64,000 bases of DNA, from assembly GCA_023052935.1 (NCBI GenBank), contig CM041297.1, positions 109,979,563 to 110,043,562 on the forward strand, given 5' to 3'. Under the pieces are notes generated by a model. It was not told where the DNA came from. It did no database searches and worked only from the letters and a program-made list of their open reading frames with translations. The DNA is from Piezodorus guildinii. Taxonomy: Eukaryota > Arthropoda > Insecta > Hemiptera > Pentatomidae. Within the stretch, counting starts at the first letter, position 1. Every line of letters begins with the position of its first letter. The translations under genes were made by a program, and so were the position numbers. Shown here piece by piece: positions 55,931-64,000 of the stretch.

Positions 55931-57374
55931 ATGTTGTTATAAAGAGCAATTTGTTAGGGTAGGAGGAGTTTATAAAGGAAGGATGTATAAATATTTCCCT
56001 GATAAAGTTGAAAATGCAAAATATACGTTTAACGTTTTAAGAGGAAAATATTTATGAAAATTTTGTTTTTGTCAATTTAATCTGATCACAGCTGTTTAAA
56101 TGGTCAGATGTTACAATTATAATACAATACTTCTCAATCTTGATTACTATATTGTAGTGAAACGGGGCACGATAGACATAAATCTTATAAAAAAAAAACA
56201 ACTGTAAGATATATACTAGCCAACTAAAGGCCCCTTCATGCTAGACTAAAAGAGAGGAGTGGTAGTAAAGAACCGTGAAGGAGGATAGAGTTGCCAAGAT
56301 CAACTGCCGGAACCTAAAGCTATTTGTATGTCTTTTGTCAGGGAAAGGGTTTAGGTGTTGTTTAAATACATAGTTAAATCTAAACATAAATATCTAATTT
56401 AGTTAATTAGACCTATTTTAAGGAATGTTTACAAGTGAGTTATTAGAAAATAGTTTACAAATGTTCACGTTGTAAACTAAGGATTTTATCCCTCTCAAAC
56501 ATTTTTATTACTTCAAGAAATTACAGTTTAAAATATAATTTTCTTTTTTATTATATAAAAATGACTGCTAAATAATTGGTTCTTAATTCTTACCAAAGTT
56601 TATTATACAAAAATAATTATTTTGAGTCTACATTTTGTGGCTTTTCCCCATTTTCAGGATTCACTATTATATATTAAATTAATAGCAATTATTAATACAA
56701 GGAAATAAAAACTATTAAAAAACATTTAATCATTTAATTGAACAGTCAACAATCCTTCATAAAAGTCGAATATCTGACAGCAACCAATGGTTCCTAATAT
56801 CAGTTATGTTGGTATCAATGATTTAAATTTGTAAAATATATATAAAAAAAAATGTTATTAAAAAGTCTCCATATAGAATTGAACTACCACAGGCGACATA
56901 TTCTTTGGCCTCTAATGGATTAGGGCTATCCTATAACTGTTTACATTTGTACACACATATGTTTTTAAAACTAGATCAGAAATGAATGGTTTATACTTCT
57001 AATTTTTTATTTGCATCCGTAAAATGGGAAAGCCCTGGAACGTAGGACTCAAAATAATTATGTTTTACAATAAACTTTAGGAAGAATTAAGAACCAATTA
57101 TTTATCAAAAAATATGTTTCTTCTGGAAAAATTAATACAATTATAAAAATGACTGTTTTTTGGTAATTTACTATTTTAAATAATTATTTTCTAAATATAT
57201 TTTCTGAGGGATGAATAAAAACCACAAATGAAATAAAAATATAGATAAATTCTTTAATGTTAAGAATCGTATGTATAATCCTGAGAAATAAACTCTATAA
57301 TGGATAATTTGTACATTTCCCTGTACATAACTAAATTTTCAACTTTTAAATATATATTTGTCATTTTGGTGTGC
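55931..57374. other. Intergenic, no gene seen
   Basis: AT-rich, no coding frame, no recognised repeat. Confidence 0.3.
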
Positions 57375-57443
57375 TATAAGCTGTGGGGTGAGCCTGGCAT
57401 AGGGAAAATCTTTCTCTATATTAAGGCTCACCCAGTCCTTATA
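57375..57443 (+). ncRNA. Pre-miRNA-like hairpin (candidate)
   Basis: A 69 nt imperfect hairpin. The base is TATAAG with CTTATA; the core is GGGTGAGCCT (57386-57395) paired with AGGCTCACCC (57423-57432); the upper stem is ATAGGGAAA with TTTCTCTAT around a 3 nt loop. Internal loops lie between these parts. Size and shape suit a microRNA precursor, but a small MITE would look the same. No known miRNA was recognised. Confidence 0.35.
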
Positions 57444-57562
57444 AACTGGAGAAAAAACCTGACAGCTGATCATTATACTAGCATAAACACCTCCTGGCAT
57501 GGATGATGGCTTAGCAACAGCACAAATTCATTAATAAACTGACACAATTTAAGAGCTTTCTA

Positions 57563-58186
57563 TTGGGTTGTCGGAAAAGTTCATAGAGATTTTTAAAATA
57601 AAATTTACCTTTTTTTTCTACTAAAAATGAATCAAAAAGCTAATGCTTATTTATATGCCTTTGAAACATGATTGGAAGGGGTCCATACATTTTGAACTCC
57701 TTCCACAAAACCAAACTATAAATACGGACATTTACTGTGCCCAGTTAAATTGATTGAAGGCAGGAATTGAAGAGAAACGGCCACAGTTGGCAGTGCTATT
57801 CCACCAAGACAACGTTGGGCCCCATGTGTCTTTAAGAACTCAGCAAAAGTTATTAAGCTTCAGATGGGAGGTTTTACCTCACCCACCCTACTCTCTTGAC
57901 ATTGACTGACATCCTTCGGACTTCCATCTTTTCCGTTCCCTAAAAAATTGTCTGCAAGGAAAACCCTACTTTTCAGAAGATGACGTCAAAACGGATCTTT
58001 TATTGTTCTTCGGGAGTAAGGACAGTGATTTTTGGAAAAAAAGGGATAATTGACATTCCAAGCCGTTGGGAAAGAGTAATCGCTAACGGTGGTAACTATT
58101 TTGTTAGATTAAATAATTAAATTTTAAGCTGTTCATCAATTTTCATTTTTGTCCAAATTTCTCCACGAACTTTCCGGACAACCCAA
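57563..58186 (+). mobile_element. mariner transposon, internally deleted
   Basis: TA at 57561 and 58187 flanks ends TTGGGTTGTCGGAAAAGTTC and GAACTTTCCGGACAACCCAA. These are classic mariner terminal repeats. Only 624 bp remain of the usual ~1.3 kb. The surviving middle encodes the catalytic end in one frame with stops: LFHQDNVGPHVSLRTQQKLL, then PHPPYSLDID, a stop, HPSDFHLFRSLKNCL. This is the second Asp and the D..PSD.HLF region of DD34D transposases. The N-terminal part is deleted. Confidence 0.88.
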
Positions 58187-58849
58187 TATGATTGCTCAGT
58201 AACAGGTATTCTTTATTTCCGATTACATGATATATTTTTGTCAAGTCTAAGCAGAAAACTGGACAAACTAAAATTTAGAAAAATCAATTATTTAAAAAAT
58301 ATAGCCGAGTCCTTTTAAATTCTATTTTTTTACCAGAATACTTGTGGTCTGAAAACCTCTTGTGTCTGACTGGTAAAATGGTACAGACAACTAAATTACT
58401 TATGAAGCTTCTTTATAATATTTATTATGTGATTAGTCAAAAACAGCATTTTATACCAAGCTATTTTCCGTCCTTTCAATCGGATTCCAACGGTTGTCAC
58501 TTTACAACGTTTTGTTGAGTTGAGAAGTTTTGGTGTCTTTTCACGAAGTCAAATCACAGGATCCATTGTTAAAATGGATTAACCAAATTGTGTAATATAA
58601 AAATAGAGTTTAGTAACAAAAACATTAGTCTTTGATAAAAAGATTGAATATATTCAAGGTAATATCGAAAAATCTGCAAACGAAGGACATGAAAAGGAAT
58701 TGCTCTTTTCGATTGGTTTTGAAGACGCTTACGAGTTCATCGGACTTTGATCTCTGTCAGAGATGTATTCTATTTATCCTCAGGTGCAGGAAACAGAAAC
58801 CCGATGTGTTGAGAATGGAGGTAAGGAGGCCCTAAACACAATCCCCGTC
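58187..58849. other. Intergenic, no confident gene
   Basis: A 67-residue plus-strand frame at 58632-58835 ends just upstream of a GC-richer block. ATTTATCCTCAG|GTGCAG and AATGGAG|GTAAGG could be splice sites around a mini-exon at 58781-58812. There is no recognisable domain, so this is noted only. Confidence 0.25.
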
Positions 58850-59040
58850 TAGCCTCTAAGGACTCTAGGGCTGAGAGAAACTAATTGGAACAATTAGGCT
58901 CAGCTATGTGCAGCTAATTGACGGTATTGGCTTCTCGATTTAGGCTAGCTAGGTCTAATTGCTGGCAGGTCGATCGGCAATGGGGCTCGGCAATACCAAC
59001 CTACCGCTGGTTAACCATATCGCGAGAAGGTTAAGTGTTA
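58850..59040. promoter_or_regulatory. Candidate regulatory block with four TAATTG sites
   Basis: CTAATTGG (58881), CAATTAGG (58891), CTAATTG (58914) and CTAATTG (58955) lie within 81 bp. The block is clearly less AT-rich than its flanks, and TAATTG/CAATTA is the core recognised by many homeodomain factors. It is non-coding in all frames and is not shared with other parts of the window. Function is inferred only from the motif cluster. Confidence 0.3.
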
Positions 59041-60219
59041 TCACGCAATTTTAAGGCAACAAGGGAAATAAGATTTTTCTAATGTTTTAAAAAGGTAGTA
59101 ACTCATACTAGTGTATATAAATAACATACAATACTTTAATTTAATTGAAAATCGTCTATTATAAGGCATCAGGAGGAACCTATTCCGAATTTTAAAGGCA
59201 GTTCTACTCTAAAATATTCTTCCACTGCGGGATATTTGAAGTTTTGTCCTGCACCGCCACTAGTTATGTATAAGAGTCAAATGAGAAAAAATGCTCTTTA
59301 AAAACATTATTTAGCCTTCTTGGAATGTAATCTATGGGGTCATACGATAAAGCACTTAGCTAGGTGTTTCCGAATGAAAATACGGTCATCTGAGATCTAA
59401 CAACGGTTTTAAGAATAATACTTAACAACCATTTTAGTAGACTTTTCTTTTTAAGAATTAAAATCCAATAATCGAAACTCCAAGCCATATTTTATGAATA
59501 ATTTGAATTCGTTTGCATTAGTTAATGGAAGTAATGGAAATCGGATGGCTACAAGACGCCTCATTCTTAATTTTTTTTTAGTACTGCTTTTCGTTAATGT
59601 AGGAAATTAGAATTTACTTGAGTTGATTATTAATAGCATTATGTTCTTTAAATAATGCATGTCATTTATTGAACCTATGTTTTGGCCTAGTCTGTTCCTT
59701 CATAAACTCTAACAAATTATTCGCGGAACGCCTAGCCTTCAGACAAGTGATTTCAATTCTGACTGAGTAAGAACGCTCAGAGACAATGTAATAACTTAAT
59801 TATTATTCAGAGTGATCGAAATGTATTGTAAATGAAAAATATAACAGCATAAAATCAATATCATTTAACTGTAAAATAAAATTATACTAGTTAGTTAGTT
59901 CAAAATTAATCATTCAAAAAATGAATACAACTTGAAAATTATCGCTCCTAGAGGAAAGATGATATTATTTGAATGCCCTATGGTTGAGCCCATGACCCTG
60001 GGTCAGCTACCCACTTAATAGAATGAACTAACTACCTGATATTAATAGAAAGTCTGAACCCGGAATCGATGTTCCTCGGAGGGAGCACTTAGGGAAGATT
60101 AATGGTTAGGAATGGTTAGCTTCCAAACCTTACCCAACACGCAATGCCGCATCCCATCACTATATTAATATTATTTAAATTAAATCTAATTTTTATCATG
60201 TTAGCAATATAAAAAAAAT
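59041..60219. other. Intergenic, no gene seen
   Basis: 59960-60160 is less AT-rich (CCATGACCCTGGGTCAGCTA, AACCCGGAATCGATGTTCCT) and may be an old SINE, but I could not align it to the four families here. Confidence 0.3.
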
Positions 60220-60846
60220 CAGGTTGCGCGCAATACACTACTTCGCTTACCTCCGTTGTCAAAATCAATTTAATAAGTTAGTTTTATCGGCTTTTTATCA
60301 CTTGCGATTAACTTTTATAATTTATATGGGTATATGATAATACTTTTTTTCTAAAATTTTTAGCGTTCCAACGCTATATCATACATCTATATTACGATTC
60401 TTATGTTCAAAAATGTCATAAAAAATATTTTTCCACTTTTCTCCATTTGTTGGATATCTTATTGGTTCAAATTGTATATTTATCGGTTTTTTGTCAGTGC
60501 TAAAAAAAATTATGTAGTTATTTTTAAAGAATCTACAAAACTGAAGGTGATTTAGAGGAAGAACATTTCAAATATCGGCATTTAAGCACTGTCAGACTAT
60601 TTCGATTATAATGAAACCTGCACTATATCAAATCACATTAAAAATTTTACATCGATATAGCTAGTTTAATCAAAATCGTTAGAGCAATTTTTGATAAAAT
60701 TGTAAAAAAGTGTAAAATTTGGCTCTTCGGTAAACTGATTTTGGTGAAAACGTTGGTGTAACACCCCAGGCATATACTCTCCTAAAATATGAAGTTTCAG
60801 TTATATACAACTTATTGTTTTCGCCTGTATTTACTCAGGGGGATTC
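60220..60846 (+). mobile_element. K element, first part (split by a LINE)
   Basis: Outer left end TCAGGTTGCGCGCAATACAC, arm CGCTTACCTCCGTTGTC, interior GCGTTCCAACGCTATATCAT and TTGGATATCTTATTGGTTC, stopping at ACTCAGGGGGATTC. The rest of the K unit (TAACTCTAATTCGAAC, GGATCGCAATACTTTCTC, arm GAAAGTGAAAGT) is at 61648-61735. Confidence 0.7.
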
Positions 60847-61640
60847 ATAATAGAATAGAATAGAAAAAAAAAATTATTCTGGTACTGGGTCCCTTAAGAA
60901 CAATATGATATGTACAATTAATATATACAATGTGTCTGGCCACAAGACCGATGGATTATAATTAATTCTTATTTACAAAGCTTTAAGAAGAAAAGTAGGA
61001 TACAATAAAACAAAAGAGTAAAATAAATTAATAACTTCTGATAGGTTGAACAAAACTTAATACTGAAACTGATTCATAATAATTGATCGATACAGAAACA
61101 TGAACAATAAATAATAAATTTTCTTTTTGAATAGATATTTGATTTGAAATATCAGGCTTGTGGAGCGTCTGTTTGACATGACAATAGGCACTCGAACAGC
61201 TGGGATTTGAATGATGGTAGGGAAGAAGCATGTCGGATATGAGTAGGTAGGGAATTCCAGAGAGTAGTAGAGCGGACAAGAAAGGAATGTTCAAAACTTG
61301 TTGTTCTGTGGGCAGGAATATAAAGGTCAGAATGGTGCGATCTTGTTTGGAGGGAGTGGACTGACGATTTAAATTGCAGAAGTTTGTGGATATAGGGAGG
61401 TAGCTGGGAGTTGATGGATTGGTAAAGGGAATGATCCAAGGAAATATTGTCTGCGGTTTGAGGGAAGGAGCCACTTTAACTCACTGTATAAATGGGTCAC
61501 ATGAGACCTCTTCGGTGTGCCAAGGACAAATTTTAAAAATGTATTCATAATTCGCTTTAGCCTGTCCTCGAGCACAGTCGATAGGCCACCATATACCCCG
61601 CAGCAGTAGAAGTGGAGGAAAATAAGTGTTTATAAGTATA
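60847..61640 (-). mobile_element. CR1-like LINE, 3' end, inserted in a K element
   Basis: On the minus strand LEDRLKRIMNTFLKFVLGTP, LKWLLPSNRRQYFLGSFPLP and, after frameshifts, RSTTLWNSLPTHIRHASSLP appear in order, the same family as 20478-21540. A short-unit tail (ATAGAATAGAATAG) is at 60853. The inserted position inside K is clear from the interrupted K blocks on both sides. Inactive. Confidence 0.8.
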
Positions 61641-61647
61641 ATCTTGT

Positions 61648-61735
61648 GTTTCCTGTGATAACTCTAATTCGAACATTGTCTGGATCGCAATACTTTCTCT
61701 TACTATATATTTCATACATGAGAAAGTGAAAGTAA
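61648..61735 (+). mobile_element. K element, last part
   Basis: Right-end K sequence (GGATCGCAATACTTTCTCTT, ACTATATATTTCATAC, arm AGAAAGTGAAAGTAAA) completing the copy that starts at 60220. Confidence 0.7.
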
Positions 61736-61989
61736 AGAATGAGAAGTAGAGAAAAATAACCACAACAGTGTTTCTCAAAAATATGAGTTAAAAAATCACA
61801 TTAAGATATATCAATTTTCAAACACGGAAATTAATCATTTATTAAATTACTAGCTGAACCGTCTCTGCTTTGATAAGGTGTCAATTATGTTTAAAAATGC
61901 TCTTTCTGACTGATTTAGAGTTTATCGCTTTAGGAGTTTTTGTTTACCGTAACGAAAAGTGAAATTGGTAAAGCTATCTGTTTGTTATT

Positions 61990-62435
61990 TTAAAGTGAAT
62001 CACGGAGTAGAGCTTTGGGGCTCTACTAAACCACCGAACTCATCTCGTATCCAATCCTTACAATCCAAAATCCTTCGTAAAATCCTCAATGCTCCTTATT
62101 TCGTCACAAATAAACTCATCCATAAAGACCTTAATATTCCATATGTCACTGACTTAGCCCGAACCAGGTACCGTTCCTTCCATGACAAACTCCATTCCCA
62201 CTATATTCCATTAGTTTCAATCCTTGCTTCCTCTTCGATCCCTGACAATCCTCCGAGGCATCTGAAAAGAAGATGGTCACGAGACCTTTTAGTTCAGAAT
62301 ATTTTTTGCTACTGGGTAGTGGCTCTACATGTATTTCATGACCATTTTCTATATAACCATCACATTTACTTGATGTATTTTTTTTTTTAATACAGTTGTA
62401 AATATCAATAAATATGTTTAAAAAAAAAGTGAAGC
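61990..62435 (+). mobile_element. Jockey-like LINE, 3' end
   Basis: An open frame of about 130 residues: GVELWGSTKPPNSSRIQSLQ, SKILRKILNAPYFVTNKLIH, DLARTRYRSFHDKLHSHYIP, then RHLKRRWSRDLL. This is the C-terminal region after the RT of Jockey-type elements (Y...LWG...  ..IQ..Q.K.LR.I..AP..V.N..I..DL.IP). A 3' UTR (ATACAGTTGTAAATATCAAT) and a short A-run follow near 62425. The open frame suggests a fairly young copy. Confidence 0.8.
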
Positions 62436-62629
62436 AGAGATAATGGAAAATTATTCCCTTATAAATAAACTTGATAGGTATGTATCTATTAAAAAAATAT
62501 AGAAATAACAAACGTTTCTACCCTATTAGGTTTATAACTTTTTTATATTTATATTTGTAAAGTTTATGAGCTTACAATAACTTTATATTAACTCGTACGA
62601 TTTATTTTACTGCATATTAACTTTACTAA

Positions 62630-62700
62630 TTTTTGCGCTTTCCAACGGTATATTATATGGTTATGTTACTACTTATATTTCAGGAATAATATTTTGATGA
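62630..62700 (+). mobile_element. K element fragment
   Basis: GCGCTTTCCAACGGTATATT and ATGTTACTACTTATATTTCA match the K interior. No ends are preserved. Confidence 0.5.
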
Positions 62701-62793
62701 CTTAGACAATTTTTTTTCATTTTTATTTTTCCCTTATAAACAACAGCTAAATTTAAATGTATTTTAATTATAAACCTACAGGAAAGAATGCCT

Positions 62794-63077
62794 TTTTTTT
62801 TTTTTTCCTTCTTCTTCTTGGCATTGGAGCTCTCCATACAGCCAGTCTCAGCACACCATTACTAAATATTTATAGCATGAGTAGCATTTTTAGTTTCTTC
62901 CTATATATATTTTTTAATCGAGTTAAGGAACTGTGTCACTCTTCCAATTTCTTCGGATTTTCTAGTAGTCAGTAATTGTCCATATATATTTACTTTATTA
63001 TAAGTATTTAAAAATTCCAGAAATTTCTTTCTCTGAGTCTCATACGCTGGGCATTCCATAATTATATGCTGCAGAGT
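62794..63077 (-). mobile_element. LINE 3' end with 12 bp target duplication
   Basis: Flanked by GAAAGAATGCCT (62782-62793 and 63078-63089). A T-run at the left is the poly(A) tail. The minus-strand coding remnant reads LQHIIMECPAYETQRKKFLE and ATNKV-like sequence to a stop, comparable to the H....C..H...CP end of RNase H-bearing LINE proteins. 284 bp remain. Confidence 0.78.
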
Positions 63078-63189
63078 GAAAGAATGCCTTAAATGGTGGT
63101 GATAACCGTATCAAAATCCGTTTTGTGGATTAGTACTCAAATCGCGTTATCATTTTGTATATTTAGAGATAAGATAATAAATCAACAAG

Positions 63190-63475
63190 CCATGGGATGT
63201 AATACGAAACCCTTAAACAGCCTCCTATGCCAAAGGTCACAGGTTCAAACCCACAGGTGGTCCTAGGATTTTTTAATGTGAGTAAAAAATCCTTACTTAT
63301 GCCGCCCTTTGGAAGGGACGTTAAAAGGTGGTTCCTGTGTGATGTCAGGCACTCGTTAATGATCCCTATCGCAATGTATATCCTTGGATAGGCAAAATTT
63401 AGGACTCCTACTGTTGCATCGTCCGATTAGCCACAGTAGCATAAAGGGACGTTAATTAAATAAACAAACAAAAGA
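63190..63475 (+). mobile_element. tRNA-derived SINE, family C, well-preserved copy
   Basis: The tRNA-like part includes TATGCCAAAGGTCACAGGTT and the B box GGTTCAAACCC. The body contains GGTCCTAGGATTTTTTAATG, CCGCCCTTTGGAAGGGACGT, GATGTCAGGCACTCGTTAAT and GGATAGGCAAAATTTAGGAC. The tail is AATTAAATAAACAAACAAA. This is the reference copy used to recognise the others. Confidence 0.8.
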
Positions 63476-63599
63476 AACACTTAAGCTACAAAAAACAAAA
63501 CAACTAATAATAATAAATAAAAAATAAGAAAGAAATTAAATTGATAACTTGATAAAATCAAGAGATATACTCAGAAAAAAACGTTAGTAATTTCGTTCT

Positions 63600-63790
63600 A
63601 TTCCAGAACCTCATGTTTGGAGGTAGTCCAAGGATGGCGGTGCATCTATCCGGATGGGACATATATACAACTGCGAATGCACAGTTATCCAGTATTCCAT
63701 TTATTTCTGGTATCCCTATAGCATCCCTCGCCGGGTTTATTTTAACTCTTTCAGATCATTGCCACTCCATGCTATTCCTGTTTACCGAAT
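63600..63790 (-). mobile_element. Degenerate LINE coding fragment, possibly RNase H
   Basis: On the minus strand IPEINGILDNCAFAVVYMSH, then TAILGLPPNMRFWN can be read. The CAFAVY...  ..L.LPP..  pattern resembles the RNase H domain of non-LTR elements before the target-of-CP block. Weak. Confidence 0.35.
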
Positions 63791-63966
63791 GTTTTCTTAA
63801 TCGTAAAGAAAACACAGTTTTAGTTTGCCGTTTAGAACTGCGACCAGGTGTTTATATGTATACTAACAAGGTATATTTAAATTTTGTGTTTGTCTCTAAT
63901 ACAAAATACGTGTCGTGGTTAAAATGTTCATATGAATATGTACACATTGCAGATATCAAAATATTT

Positions 63967-64000
63967 TTACTTTCACTTAACTATACCGATACTAATATTA
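63967..64000 (-). mobile_element. Start of another K-like element
   Basis: TTACTTTCACTTAACTATAC resembles the K arm in the same position as 4346. The window ends before the interior. Confidence 0.4.

Noticed and set aside
58781..58812. Mini-exon between CTCAG and GGAGGTAAGG
   Set aside because: Splice-like signals alone; no frame or partner exon supports it.
1..64000. CRISPR array, bacterial genes, viral insertions
   Set aside because: No regularly spaced repeats, no prokaryotic operon-like genes and no virus-type protein motifs were seen in any frame I could read.

Overview
The window is nuclear DNA of a eukaryote, almost certainly an insect or another arthropod. It is strongly AT-rich and has spliceosomal introns, no operons and no compact coding. 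Most of it is interspersed repeats at different stages of decay. I cannot name the species from the sequence alone.

The one clear host gene is a membrane-bound (GPI-anchored) alkaline phosphatase on the + strand, between 38775 and 49300. Eight exons can be joined in frame and give about 512 residues. All the metal-binding and catalytic motifs of the family are present, together with a hydrophobic C-terminal GPI signal, a stop codon and a poly(A) signal at 49815. The exon with the start codon and signal peptide lies upstream and was not found. Intron 4 appears to use a GC-AG splice pair. Introns 1, 3 and 7 carry transposon debris. A second, weaker host-gene candidate is a GC-richer terminal exon on the minus strand ending at 53300.

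Layout: 1-8300 holds a diverged 0.8 kb direct duplication, tRNA-derived SINEs, LINE 3' ends and copies of a ~1 kb non-autonomous element here called K (arms ACTTTCACTTACC / GGTAAGTGAAAGT). From 8304 to 12779 one K copy is split by a nearly full-length 3.24 kb RTE-type LINE (8831-12070, 13 bp target duplication, two frameshifts) and by a 526 bp LINE fragment (19 bp target duplication). 13.3-15 kb has an inverted repeat and a broken Tc1 transposon. 15.7-25.3 kb has more K copies, an unexplained cluster of a 20-base motif (17784-19007), SINEs, a foldback and a CR1-like LINE end. 25.7-27.3 kb has a Helitron and, 5 bases away, an element with ~130 bp terminal inverted repeats. 27.3-38.7 kb is LINE, Penelope-like and Tc1 debris. 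38.8-49.8 kb is the phosphatase gene. 49.8-64 kb has the candidate minus-strand exon, a non-autonomous hAT with a perfect 8 bp target duplication, a deleted mariner, a pre-miRNA-like hairpin, a cluster of TAATTG sites and more LINEs and SINEs.

The repeats do not form a pathway. They document many mobilising machineries (RTE, CR1-like, Jockey-like, Penelope-like, Tc1/mariner, hAT, Helitron, and SINEs that depend on LINEs) acting on one locus around a conserved enzyme gene. No prokaryotic genes, CRISPR array, rRNA, free-standing tRNA gene or virus-derived gene was seen.
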